Positions 35,060 to 45,900 of a stretch of DNA of 64,000 nt are shown here, one piece after another. The position numbers and the translations under genes were made by a program. How positions within the stretch are numbered: position 1 is the first letter of the stretch; each line of letters starts with the position of its first letter. Source of the stretch: Ligustrum vulgare (lineage: Eukaryota > Streptophyta > Magnoliopsida > Lamiales > Oleaceae). The stretch is taken from the NCBI GenBank assembly GCA_963555705.1, contig OY743169.1:565501-629500 (forward strand), given 5' to 3'. The notes under the pieces were generated by a model, which saw only the letters and a program-made list of their open reading frames with translations, did not search any database and was not told the DNA's origin.

Positions 35060-35330
35060 AAGGTTGTTAAACTTGTGTCTCAAAGTTTTAAGCCTTTTTC
35101 AAGGTTACCAAACTTATGTTTCAAAGTTTTTACCTTTTTCAAGGTTACCAAACTTATGTTTCAAAGTTTTTACCTTTTTCAAGGTTACCAAACTTATGTT
35201 TCAAAGTTTTTACCTTTTTCAAGGTTACCAAACTTATATTTCAAAGTTTTTTACCTTTTTCAAGGTTACCAAACTTATATTTCAAAACTTTTTACCTTTT
35301 TCAAGGTTACCAAACTTATATTTCAAAGCC
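35060..35330. repeat. 40-bp tandem repeat in the element A leader
   Basis: About 6.7 direct copies of a 40-41-bp unit (AAGGTTACCAAACTTATGTT plus TCAAAGTTTTTACCTTTTTC). Three are almost identical (35101-35220); the outer ones are diverged. They lie between the primer site and gag. Long plus-strand frames across this stretch are by-products of the repeat. Confidence 0.95.
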
Positions 35331-35420
35331 CTTGCAGTTCTCCGCTCTTTTGCAAGAGGTTACTCGTCCTATTTCTATATGTGGCTTTTCATCATGCGTT
35401 TTCGTGGTTAGCAGTATGGC

Positions 35421-35438
35421 TTCCCACAGACGGCGCCA
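35421..35438 (-). other. Element A primer-binding site
   Basis: On the minus strand this reads TGGCGCCGTCTGTGGGAA, three bases from the LTR. It is a non-Met site of the kind found in RIRE2/Tat elements. I do not assign the tRNA. Confidence 0.75.
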
Positions 35439-35441
35439 AAA

Positions 35442-36126
35442 TGTTGACCACAAAATCCGGCTGGACCTTGGACCATTACGTCTCAGCTCCTCCCTCTTCA
35501 ACACGTGGATCTCTCCTGCGCACTTGTGACAAACAATCAGTTTGCAAAGGGGGCTGAGGTGGCTCCCGTTTGCACTCCGATGCCAAAGTCAGTGCTCATT
35601 TTAAGCAAATATATATTGGGTGCGGGAAATATAAGTGTGTAAAAGAGAGAAAAGGGAGTGAGAGAAATATATTGTTAAGAGTGAGAAATTGCTAACCTCT
35701 TCTTTGGAGGCAAGTGTACTCTATTTATAGAAGGATTTGTTGCCCTGGATTGCAACATCGGGCGGACTTTTACACGTGTACTCACCCTAGCTCTTGAAAA
35801 GGACAACCTTGCTTTTTAACCGTAATCATTGCTATATTTCGTAGGGGATGGGCGCCCGTCACATCTTGGTAACGGAAGTGTCACATCTCTGACTTCATCC
35901 CTTGTCCCATCCTTACATCCGAGGAGCTGCCGTAACCACCTTGGCTAAGCATAAAGCGTTTCTGCTAGCCACAAACCAGTTCGGCCAAAGGGACTCGTGT
36001 GTCTTTCCACCTCGGCTATTGGCCCAGGGGATAGCTTGAACTTCTAATCATGGGCTAAAGTTCGTGGATCCTTATTGGGCCTTCACCGGTGGCCCAACGT
36101 GTCATATTTTGGGTACGATTTCAACA
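35442..36126 (-). repeat. Element A 5' LTR with core promoter
   Basis: 685 bp with the same ends as the left LTR. TATTTATA at 35722-35729 gives a minus-strand TATAAATA about 290 bp before the end of the LTR, the probable promoter of the element. Confidence 0.9.
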
Positions 36127-36228
36127 CTCTCCATTCTCAATTCCAGGAAGTTTTGCAATTTTCTTAGTCTTTATTCTATTTTCCATTTTCCATAATTGAT
36201 GTCTCTAAGTATTAGCCCTTGTTCTCAC

Positions 36229-36420
36229 TGATTTTCAAGACCAAGTGCCATGGTGTAACTTGCATAGCCATCAGTTAGAAACTTCACGTGCTTATTATCG
36301 GGGTAAGTCTTTGCCCATTCCTTAATTACAAATGGGTCGTTCACGTTGATAAACAAGATTTCATCAACTCCCTTTGAATTCAACTTGTCAACCTTCTCAA
36401 TAAGCGCTATGGAGTTGGTC
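36229..36420 (-). pseudogene. Type II peroxiredoxin exon fragment
   Basis: One minus-strand exon between an AG acceptor (..gacaagcag) and a GTGAG donor. It encodes IEKVDKLNSKGVDEILFINV, NDPFVIKEWAKTYPDNKHVK and FLTDGYASYTMALGLE, clearly the central part of plant PRXII proteins (thioredoxin-fold peroxidases that reduce hydrogen peroxide). It has no internal stop. The preceding exon with the peroxidatic cysteine and the following exon were not found: the downstream side is about 100 bp from the element A insertion. I treat it as a lone remnant, although it is well preserved. Confidence 0.8.
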
Positions 36421-36900
36421 CTGCTTGTCGAAATGAGCAGATTAACACCCGTATTTCAACCAAAAACTAAAAAATAAAATCAATGAATGCTTAAAAGTTT
36501 GTTTTCAAGTTTTTAAATTAAAAATTAAAATAGTGCGTTATGGATGAATGTGAATAGGGAAGTTTGAGATGGGCAAGAAAGAGAAGAAGGTGAAAATAGC
36601 AAAACCTGAAGAAGTTTCGTCACAATCATAAGGTATGATACTCTCACTTTTGATAATGTTGAAAATAATTGGAAACTATGTTTTAAATTTCCAGTTACAC
36701 ATTGCTGATACTAACTGTCATTCCTTAATTATAGCTGATATTACTATTATGAATTATCTCTCCAATTTCGTATTCAAGGCAGTTTTGCAATTTTTTAACT
36801 TTTTTATTCTATTTTTCATTTTTTCAGAAATGAAGTTGCATATAAACAAAATTAATTACTAGAGTATCACTTCAAATTTCCCTTCCGACTCGAGGAGGCC
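36421..36900. other. Non-coding host DNA with a partial duplicate
   Basis: About 36685-36845 (ATTCCTTAATTATAG and GCAGTTTTGCAATTTTTTAA) resembles 20860-20934 joined to 36127-36220, so a short host segment exists twice on either side of the peroxiredoxin exon. No gene is seen. Confidence 0.5.
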
Positions 36901-36959
36901 CCCCGTGTGTGAGGGCCACCCATATGTATTGATGGACGGGAACCGTAATGGGTGCCAAA

Positions 36960-37115
36960 CCGTAGACACGTACAATTATACAACAACATGCATCATCACA
37001 CGTGTTTGCATTTACTCCTCTACGTGGCCACATTTCAACTTCTTACATATCCCTATCTCCCCAGATTTGCTTTCATTACCAGTTCGAAGAGAGAGAACAT
37101 AGTTATAGAGGGAAA
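36960..37115 (+). promoter_or_regulatory. Promoter region of the LEA gene: ABRE and RY elements
   Basis: Upstream of the LEA start are CACGTA near 36967, a CATGCAT RY repeat at 36987-36993, a palindromic ACACGTGT (G-box/ABRE) at 36998-37005 and ACGTGGC at 37022-37028. ABRE plus RY is the known arrangement in ABA- and seed-maturation genes bound by bZIP and ABI3/FUS3-type factors, which suits a LEA-type product. The transcription start is not certain. Confidence 0.6.
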
Positions 37116-39393
37116 ATGATGAATGTTTTGGCTTTTAGTCTTGTACTGACCACACTTGTAACAGCCAGTGTGTTTTCTCCGAGCCCACAAAAGCATAATC
37201 CAAGAGAAGATGATGTTATAGTGAAAGAAGGGCATAGAGTGGTGGTGGTTGAGTATGAAAAAGATGATAAAAATACCAAAGTTTCAATTTCTCCTCAAGA
37301 AATTGATGGACAACCTACAAATTTGAAGGATAAGTTGTCTGAAAAAGTGGAGGATGCAAAGGAGCAAATAAATGAAGAAGAAATTCAACAGAGATTTAGT
37401 CCTAGAGAGCTTGTGTGTGATGCTTATGGCAAATGTAAGCATAAAATTACCAGCGCCATTGGAAAAACTAAAGATACACTTTCCGATAAGGCTCAAGAGG
37501 CTGCTGAAAAGGCAGCAGAGAAAGTGCATGAGGCCGCGGGCAAGGCGGCAGAGACGGCACACCTTGCTAGGGACAAGGCTGCAGAGACAGCGCACCTTGC
37601 CAGGGACAAAGCGGAGGACAAAGTGCGTGAGGGGGCTGACAAGGCGGCAGAGAAAGTGCACGGTGCAGCCGATAGGGTTTACGAGGTGGAGGAAGAAGCA
37701 AAGGAGGCTATTGGTAATTTGAAAGATAGGGTTACTCATAAATCCCATGAAGCAAAAGAGTACGTGAAAGATTCAGTGTATGAAAAGGCTAGTGAAGTGA
37801 GAGGAGCAACTGAGAAGGCAAAAGGGGGTGCCGAAACTGCAAAGAATCTTCAAGGTGAAATAGAGAGGAATGGCTCGAGAATAGTTGATGCCACGAAAGA
37901 AAAAATCCCTGATAGCGCGAAAAAGGCAGGAGAAATTGTGGAAAGTGCCTCAGAAAAAGTGAAGGATAGTGCACAGAGGGTTAAAGATGAGGGGAAGAGA
38001 GGCTTGAAACGATTTGTACACAAGGGTCGTGGCATTTTGGCGAACATTAGCGAGAGAACGGAGCCGTTGATGGGGGTTTTATGTTTGTTGGGTTTAGCCA
38101 GTGCTTATGGAATGTGTATGTGGGTTTCATTTGTTTCGAGTTTTGTTTTGGCAGGGGCACTGCCTAGGCAGCAATTTGGGATGGTGCAGAGCAAGATTTA
38201 TCCCGTTTATTTTAAGACCATGACTTGTAGTGTAGGGCTGGCACTTTTAGGACATGTTTTGAGTCGGATTAGAAGGTTGTCTTCATCTTCGATGAAACAA
38301 GAGATGATCCAAGGGTTCAGTCTTGGAGCTCCTTTGTTGATGATTTTGGTCAATTCTCTCTACTTGGAACCTCGATCCAGTAAGGTACATATATAGATAG
38401 CTATACACTGAATTTTGTTTCTCCTTTTAATAACTTGTATATAAGTAGTTAATTGGAGTGATGTTTTGATTATTAACTTATAATAAGTAGTTAATTGTTG
38501 TTTCGATATACTAGATTGTCATTTCAAATTATAAATAATTGATCCTTTGCTATATATTGATTTTGAATGATTACTCTCCTTTTACATTGGAGCAAGTCTA
38601 CCTCATCTTGTAATTTTAAATCCTTTTTCTTAAATTGCAAATCATTTTATTAACAATGAAATTCGAGTCATAAAGGTGGTTAAGTGCTAAAAACAAACCG
38701 TAAAGTTATTGTGTCTTCATCCCTTTTCAAAGTTCAAATCAAATGCCGGATCCTTTTGTTTTTTCTCAAATTGAAATACGTAATCAATATATCATGATAA
38801 TGGTAGAAATGCAATCATACCGTACATTAGTTAAATAGCTAGGTGTCTTTGTTTGGTACTCTTTAAATTTTTCTCATTTATCTACGTTACTCAATTTCAA
38901 CCCTCTATTAAAAGTCAAGCCTACAATATTTGACTTTTCAATCAAATTTCAACCATTCATTCTCCAAAACATCACTATTCATTAAAAAAAAAAAAAATAC
39001 TCTTTGTAAACAATAACAAACACACTTGGGCCACTCGGAATGAGATGTATTAATTAGTCTTAATTAATGCAGGTGATGTTGGAGAGAATGAAGACGGAGA
39101 AGGAAGAAGGACGATTCACCACTGAACCAAGCAGCCGTGCAGTGGATGCGTTCACTAATCTAGCCAGCCCTTCCACTGGGAAAGAAGGGTTCGTCATGGA
39201 GCAACTCAGCGGAGTGAGTGAGACAACTACGACTAGTCTGAAAGCAGCTCAAGATAGGACAGAGGAAGAGGCACAACTGTTACGATTGAGTGGAATCTTG
39301 AAGAGGCTGAATCGATATTCATCTTTACTCAATGTTCTTACGCTAATGTCCCTTACTTGGCACCTAGTTTACTTGGGCATGCATCTTAATTGA
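37116..39393 (+). CDS. LEA-like protein with TMEM205 (DUF4149) domain, two exons
   Basis: Exon 1 is 37116-38384 and exon 2 is 39073-39393, joined in phase 0 across a GT-AG intron (38385-39072), giving 529 residues. The start MMNVLAFSLVLTTLVTASVF is a signal or anchor segment. KEGHRVVVVEYEKD follows, then LEA_4-type 11-mers at about residues 125-195 (AAEKVHEAAGK, AAETAHLARDK) in a long amphipathic helix. From about residue 310 come the TMEM205/DUF4149 membrane segments (GVLCLLGLASAYGMCMWVSF, MTCSVGLALLGHVLSRI), with the last at the C-terminus (LLNVLTLMSLTWHLVYLGMH). Family members are known as LEA-domain proteins of plants. A role in desiccation or seed tolerance is inferred. It is the only complete host gene in the window. 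Confidence 0.9.
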
Positions 39394-40673
39394 TCAGTCT
39401 GTTACTGCTAGGTTTTATTTTTTTTTATTTTTTGGTGCTGTGGATATTGTCATTTTGTTGCTTTACATACAGTTGTATGTAATTTAATATTTCTTCTTAT
39501 GTATGAACTCAGGAAATGTTTTTCAATCAACTTTTTTTTCGAGTAAACAAAGTTCTCTATCGAGTCAACATGCCATGCTTGTTCACATTCAACTTGATTC
39601 TTTTTTTTTAAGATTAAACTAATTTCACACCCGTGCAATGCACGGACATATTATATATTGATGACAAAATATAAGGAGCCGTTATCTTTGGCCAGTTTCT
39701 TATTTCATTTTTTGGTTGAGTTTTGAATTCATTTTTAGTTTTATGTTTTAGATGCCTGTTTTGAGATTACGAAAAATACGTTCTTTATGTTATTCCAAAA
39801 ACTGTTTCTGAAACAAAAAATTGGCAAATGTGCTTCTTTTGTATTTTGAGAAAAATTATTTTAGTGTTTTATTTAATGAATTTTCTTATTAAGAAGTAGA
39901 TTGATTAATGCTATGTATCATAAATATGGTATATACATTTTGAAGTTTGTAAATACAACAGTATTTTTTCTCATTACAAAAATCTAAATTAATTTAACTG
40001 TAAAATAGAAAATTAAAAATAAGGTCAAATCATTTGATACATTTAGGAGTGAATTCAATTTAATCTTCAACTTTACAAAACATATCCGAATTCAATTAAT
40101 CACACATGACAACTTTCACTAATTCTCCGTATTCAGAATTAATAACTACCTTAATGTGCAATGATTTCTCTCAATTTTTTCAACAATGATGACAAGCTAA
40201 TAATATCAACCCTATGCATTACATCATCGTCTCTTGCAAACACAATTGATAGAAAAAGAGTACAAAAGTATAGTAAGCCATATGACAATAAAAACCAATT
40301 TAAGAAAACAAATATATTGATCCATAGAAAAATATGTTATATACATGAGTTTAAACTCATAAAGCTTTAACAAAGGGAGTACGATATGCCGGACCTTGCC
40401 ATGCAAGCAGTGTCAGAACCTGTGATTGATCAAAACCCTTAGCAATGGCCGTTATGTTGGCCTGGAATTCCAAACCTCCGTTGGATAACAAAATAAAAGC
40501 AAGGTAAGCAATTGGAATTGATTAATAAATGTATAATTTTATGTAAAATGCAAAGTTGAAGAAATAACCAATCTTCTAGATTGATCGGTGAGTACAAAAG
40601 TCAGCATATTAAATTTTTTAACTTGTGTGCAAACTGAAATTACATTAAGATGCATAAAATTTGAAGATCACGT
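39394..40673. other. 3' flank and intergenic DNA
   Basis: AT-rich. The first part probably includes the LEA 3' UTR. It contains a possible Helitron terminus (39619-39645). No gene recognised. Confidence 0.5.
39619..39645 (-). mobile_element. Possible Helitron 3' terminus
   Basis: On the minus strand a 15-base hairpin CCGTGCATTGCACGG is followed eight bases later by TTAG and then T. Plant Helitrons end in a short GC-rich hairpin followed about ten bases later by CTRR, inserted before T. Here the first base is T instead of C, so the end is mutated or coincidental. The element would extend to higher coordinates, the side that holds gene fragments. No 5' TC end was found. Confidence 0.35.
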
Positions 40674-40910
40674 GATTAAGGCACTGGAGGATGGAACCCA
40701 TTAGAAGCATTTTTCCAATGTTCGGGGTCCAAAAGCAAAGTGCAGCAATGCTAACCTGAAACAATAAAAGTACTTTTTGGCATGCAGTAAAATAACTTCA
40801 ATCCAGAAATTGATCAAATACAAGAATAACACTCACCAAGTCGACTGAGCTCTTCCCTATCATTTAAAGCTCCAAATGTTTTGAGGAGCTCAAATGGCAT
40901 TTTGCAGAAA
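40674..40910 (-). pseudogene. DEAH-box RNA helicase fragment
   Basis: Two minus-strand pieces separated by a GT-AG intron (about 40756-40836). The first reads PFELLKTFGALNDREELSRL; the second continues G, stop, HCCTLLLDP, then after a one-base frameshift NIGKMLLMGSILQCLN. This is the helicase-associated segment (winged-helix/ratchet) of DEAH/RHA helicases, where the family has a GALD..E.LT.LG, LP.DP and GKML..G...CL pattern. A stop, a frameshift and loss of similarity after CLN make it a pseudogene. The retained intron argues against a processed copy. Confidence 0.75.
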
Positions 40911-41180
40911 GAGAATTTGGTGACTGAAGTGCATTAGAGATATGTATATGGAAACATAATGATTTGCAGAGGAAAATGAAATAGGCCAAACATTTTTTGC
41001 TATATACCTGGTGTGCTGATGCCTTGTAAGTCCATGAAGGTAATAGTTATTACAGCATCATAAGGGGTGTGCCCTGACAAAGATTTTGTTTGTTATGGCA
41101 AGGACCCAAGGAACACAGATATATTTAAAGTTATCCAAGAGTAGTGTGAAAAGCTTGGTGTGATGCATTTGATTGTCCAT

Positions 41181-41906
41181 TGTACGACGAATTTCGAAGT
41201 ATTATTAAAAATACTGAAATTGTTACAAATTGAATTTGAGAAAATACAAGTGGACAGCTCTTGTAAATGCAAAAATTGCAAAATCCTCTGATTAACGATC
41301 TGCGCGTTTGAAGACAAGGGGCCACGTGGCTTGATTCCTGGACTTCTGAATTTCTTGATTTGTTGAGAGATTGCTTGCTTGTCACTTGGAACTTGAGACT
41401 TGAATTTGAACTTTTGGATTTGCACTTCGGATTGACTTGTTTTGATTTGAAGAAGGCTTTGATCTTCTTGGAATTGATTTGAATTTGCTTGATTTGAAGA
41501 AGACTTTGATCTTCTTAGATTTGGACTTGGCTTGAAAACTTGAGAGGATTTTTGTATTCTTCTTTTTGTTTTCTTCCTTTTCTTTTTTTCATGGACCAAT
41601 GGTCCTATTTATAGAGAAAATTTTGCAACCACCCCATTTATTTAAATAAATAAAATGGTTTGGGCTTTGAAAAGTAGGATTGACCTCATCCATGGACTTA
41701 TTTTAGGTAGGCTTTAGTGGACTTTATTTAATAGACTTAATTGGGTTAAAACAAAATTAAATTAATCCAATCCAATTAATATTTATTTATTTATTATGAA
41801 AATAGATAAATCTTGAATTTTGAAATTTGAATTTTGGTTTAGTTGAGAATTTGATTAAAACTTGAATTTTTTTTTTTTTTTTTATATTATTTTTTTTAAA
41901 CGTGAA

Positions 41907-41908
<2 letters not shown>
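41181..41908 (-). repeat. Element E 3' LTR
   Basis: 728 bp, ending AAACGTGAACA. TATTTATA at 41606-41613 gives a minus-strand TATAAATA. It differs from the right LTR at about seven sites plus small indels before the AT-rich end. A long T run (41909-41949) follows it and may serve as the A-rich polypurine tract. Confidence 0.9.
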
Positions 41909-41950
<42 letters not shown>

Positions 41951-42229
41951 AGGTTCAAAATTTTGAATTTATTTAGAGTTTGATTAATCTTGGATTCCAT
42001 TAGAACTTATCCTTCTAATAAAAGAATTTTATATCAACATGAACTATATACTTTATTAAACACAAATAGTTTAGTGTCCCATTCAACATTGAAATTACTA
42101 CTTCATTCCAAGAAAATTTAAAGAACAAAGAAAGAAAAGTGGGAAAATATTATCAATTTTCAACAAGTTGATTTTTTGGAAAGACAACGAGGAAAAAGAT
42201 TGGAACTTTGAAATTTCACCAAGAAAAGA

Positions 42230-42260
<31 letters not shown>

Positions 42261-42274
42261 TTTTTAATTAATGG

Positions 42275-42363
42275 TTTCGACCGAAACCAATTAAGGTTTC
42301 GGTCGAAACCAATTGATTGGTTTCACGTGAAACCAATTTTAATTGGTTTCACGTGAAACCATT
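42275..42363. repeat. Four GGTTTC..GAAACC palindromes upstream of the PMD gene
   Basis: Four palindromes in a row: GGTTTCGACCGAAACC, GGTTTCGGTCGAAACC and two copies of GGTTTCACGTGAAACC, joined by AATT-rich linkers. The last two have a CACGTG G-box at the centre. They lie about 0.65 kb before the PMD start codon. Confidence 0.9.
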
Positions 42364-42526
42364 TATTATTTTTTTTATTTTTATTTATTATTTTTTATTT
42401 ATTATTTTTTTTTTTTTTTTGTTTGACAGGATTTTTTAAAAGTGGACGAGCAATTTGAAGGTTGAACTGTGTTTTGGTCAATTTTTTTTTTTTTTTAGAT
42501 GTGTATTTTGAAAATTTGGTAAATCT

Positions 42527-42890
42527 TCGGAATGTATCTTTTTAGATACCCCCGCTAGATTTACTTTTACAGGTTGAAGATTTTTGAAGACCTGAAAAAT
42601 ATGCGGAATGTATCCATTTGGATACTCCCCGACATAATAAAATTTTTAGGATTGAAGATTTGGAAGACCTGAAAAATATGCGGAATGTATCCATTTGGAT
42701 ACTCCCCGGCATAATAAAATTTTCAGGGTGGAAGATTTTGAAGACCTGAAAAATATGCGGAATGTATCTGTTTGGATACCCCTCGGCATAGTAAATTTTC
42801 AGGATAGAAGATTTTGAAAACCTGAAAAATATGCGGAATGTATCTATTTGGATACCCCCTAGCATAATAAAATTTTCAGGATGGAAGATT
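42527..42890. repeat. 77-bp tandem repeat in the element E 3' region
   Basis: About 4.5 copies with 76-77-bp spacing (GCGGAATGTATC at 42603, 42680, 42757 and 42833). Neighbouring copies are 85-95 percent alike by eye. Tandem repeats in this part of Tat/Ogre elements are known and can seed satellites. The minus-strand frame across them is a by-product. Confidence 0.95.
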
Positions 42891-42993
42891 TTGATTTATT
42901 TATTAATTTATTCATTATTATTATTATTTTTATTTTTGAAGATTTTTTTTTTTAATCCTATTTACCGATTTTTTTTTTTTTTTTTTTTCAGGG

Positions 42994-45900
42994 ATGGCAA
43001 AACAAAATTCCAAAGACAAGAAAAATTTGAAATTACCTGAAGTTAAGGAATTTTATGATCCTGCACGGAAAAGTCAAATCCTTTGCTTCCCCAAGGCTAC
43101 TTTGAAGCTTCCATGCAACTTGATAGGAGATTTTAAACTTACCATCCATAAGCCAATGACATACCCTTTCGTCCATGCAGTTCTTTTGCAGGGTATGGAC
43201 ATGCGTATTCTCAGTGTCAGCCAGAGGAATTCAACTCGTACTAGACATCCTTGTTTGTGTCCTCCTCCGCATCATACTTCAGACACAACGTTCATCCCAA
43301 AAGCAATCATTTCTGAGAGAATTGATCGAAGGGAGATCAGATGGGGAAGTGCAGTCCATTATCGTGGAGAGATTTCTTTCTTGTCAAAATTTTGGGAATG
43401 GTCCCTTTGGATTCATAAGCTTCTCATCAAGAAGAATCTTCCTGAACTAGCTCATGCCGTTTACTCTGCCACTAAGGACTACTCTCGACCCGACTCTATT
43501 TATCGAGCTCTTTGCGAAGTTTGGTGCCCGGAGACCAACACTTTTGTAACTGCCAATGGAGAGATCAGCATTTCGCTTTGGGATATGCAAGAGATTACTG
43601 GACTTTCCATCAGGGGTGATTATTACGAGGAGGTAGTACCAAGTCTTTTGGAACTAACAGACTCCCTCCCCAGATCTTGCTTATATTTATTTAAGGCCTT
43701 TTCACTGATCGTTGACAAAAAGAAGAGTGAGCGGGTCCGCCACAGCGACTGGATTGATTTTTGGTTCAAAACTGATGATTGTGTTCCGAATCCAAGGAAA
43801 AGTAAGGCGTTTAAGCAGGCTATGGAAGCAAATCCATCTTCAGGGGATCAGTCAGTGGCCAAAGAAAATTTACAGAGACCTGTTTGCACAGAAACATTAC
43901 ACGATATTCTGCACAGGGACACGGACTACTAGAATACTTCTTTATCCGTTGAAGAACAAGAAGAGTTGGACATAGCAGCTTATCTTTCCCTTTGGCTCTG
44001 CCGTTTTATTTTTCCTTCTAGAGATGATTGTCTCAGGGTGGGAACTTTTAAAGTAGCTTCCAGAATGGCTACAAAATCAACTTACAGCTTGGTACCTCCC
44101 ATCTTAGCTTGCATTTACAGAGGACTTACCGAGACAACAAACTGCGTGACTGGCCATGACATTGGATCAGTCAAATATACATTTCCCGGACATTTTTTGT
44201 ACGCTTGGGCTGCAACTTATTTTGTTCGGGGCATCTATGTTAACGTTGACAAGAGCATTGGTCGTCCTATTATCCGAAGATATGCTGGAACTTTAAATGA
44301 TTTCCAACATTGGGAGGTTGATGCATTTAATTGTCGAGAACTCCTTCGCGGGAAAATGGACTCTAATGATTTTTTGTGGAACCCGATTTATTTACCTCAT
44401 GGTGGTATACGCACAGATAACAATGAAAGATCTATGGAGACTTCAGAGTTCATGATGAGTATCCGACCAGGGTTTCTTTCTTACCGTCGTGGTAATAACT
44501 TGTTTATTCTTGAAGCTTACAACCCTCACAGATTTGCAAGACAACAAGGCTTTAGGCAAACGATTCCAGGCTCACCAAAACCAATGATGCTTACAGCCAA
44601 TGCGTTGACCCTCTACCATGCTTGGTTATCTTTGACGCAGGTAGGAAGTAGATGCACATTTCATCTTCCGGGGCGCATTGATGATATACAACTTCAAGTT
44701 GATCCATCATACGAAGCTTGGTGGGAAGATAAAGTATATCCTGGTCTGAACAAGATTAAAGTGCAAGATTTATTGTCCAGCGAAGATAATAACTTTGTAT
44801 TTGGAAAGTCTTCATCTGCCCCCGAACAAACAGGAAGTCATAATGCTCGTGAATTGGACTCCTCTTATGTAGATTCTCAAGTGACTCTTCGGAAGAGACC
44901 TCTGGATGTTCCAAATGAAAGAGGTATCAAGAAAATTAAAATAATACACTCTCGCATGGATTACACTTCAACTTCAGAACATGTAGAGAAGGTACATGAG
45001 CCCATTACAATTTCAGAAAGCAGTAGCTCTATGGACCGAACACCTCAAACACTTGATGCCACACTTCCTTTGGAAAGCAGTAGTCCTAGAGACCAGGTAA
45101 GATTTATTTATCATTCAATTTTATTTTATTTATTATTTTTTTTTTGAATGATAATTTGCATCTCATTTTTCGTTTTGAATTCGAACTTCAGATTCCTCTT
45201 TCTCAAATATTGCGTCGGAAGCGGACAATACGACCTAAAGATTCTCAGGTTGTGAAGAATCCTAAGGAAGCTTGTTCTGAAACATTTAGACATGACTTGA
45301 GCATCCCAGATGTATCCTATGGCGATGAAAATTTGGATATGTCGCCTCAAACACGAAACGCAGGTATACATCCTCATTTTTTAGCCCATTCAATGTCCTA
45401 ATAGATTGGTATTTAATTTCTTCAACTTTCTATTTGTTGTAGAATTTCCACAAGTTCCTGAAGGGATGTTTTATTCAACAGATCATCGTAATGAGAACCA
45501 TGAGATGATTGGTGCACTTGATGAAATTTATGGCAACGATAGACATGAGCCTCCTTGCAAATACCCAAGCAGTATTAATAATGGTGTCATATCACCTAAT
45601 CAAGATGATCTTAATGATGAGGTGAATTCTGAGCCTTTGTGAGTTAACAGTTCAGAGATTGGACAGGATACTTCGAATATCTCTCCTTTATTAGCATTAC
45701 CAGCTCCAGGTCAGAAGATAAATAATTGTGAGGCGACACCAATATGCTCTTCCATCTCTGGTCCTCTGCACAGATTTACCGAAGAATCTTCTTTCTTGAA
45801 GAACGCTCTACAAGAAGCCAAGATTAATTTCCTGCGGGCATTGTTTAAGGAAGCTTTGAAGCATGGTTTTTCCAACATTCGGACTTGGTGGAATGAAAGC

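Larger units (their letters stand above)
20935..36126 (-). mobile_element. Element A: Tat-type Ty3/gypsy retrotransposon, disrupted
   Basis: LTRs at 20935-21618 and 35442-36126 share the ends TGTTGA..TCAACA, and a perfect CTCTC duplication flanks the element (20930-20934 and 36127-36131). On the minus strand the order is gag-protease, RT-RNase H, second RNase H, integrase, as in Tat/RIRE2-like elements. It is broken by element B, several stops, a frame change and a deletion that removes the end of integrase. Without B it would be about 8.3 kb. The LTRs differ at many more sites than those of B, so it is older. Confidence 0.9.

Noticed and set aside
35060..35330. CRISPR-like array
   Set aside because: Units are directly adjacent with no unique spacers, and the DNA is a plant retrotransposon.
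34850..35557. Plus-strand 235-residue frame with repeated FFKVTKL words
   Set aside because: A product of the 40-bp leader repeat, antisense to gag and running into the LTR.
37002..37115. 38-codon upstream extension of the LEA frame
   Set aside because: It opens with GTG, overlaps the ABRE region and would bury the signal anchor.
37284..37748. Minus-strand 154-residue frame with cysteine and leucine repeats
   Set aside because: Antisense shadow of the LEA 11-mer repeats.
40370..40500. Open stretch on the minus strand (NGGLEFQANITAIAKGFDQS)
   Set aside because: Looks faintly protein-like, but no family or clear splice borders could be recognised.
42542..42865. Minus-strand repetitive 107-residue frame
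   Set aside because: A product of the 77-bp tandem repeat; it has no start context and no homology.
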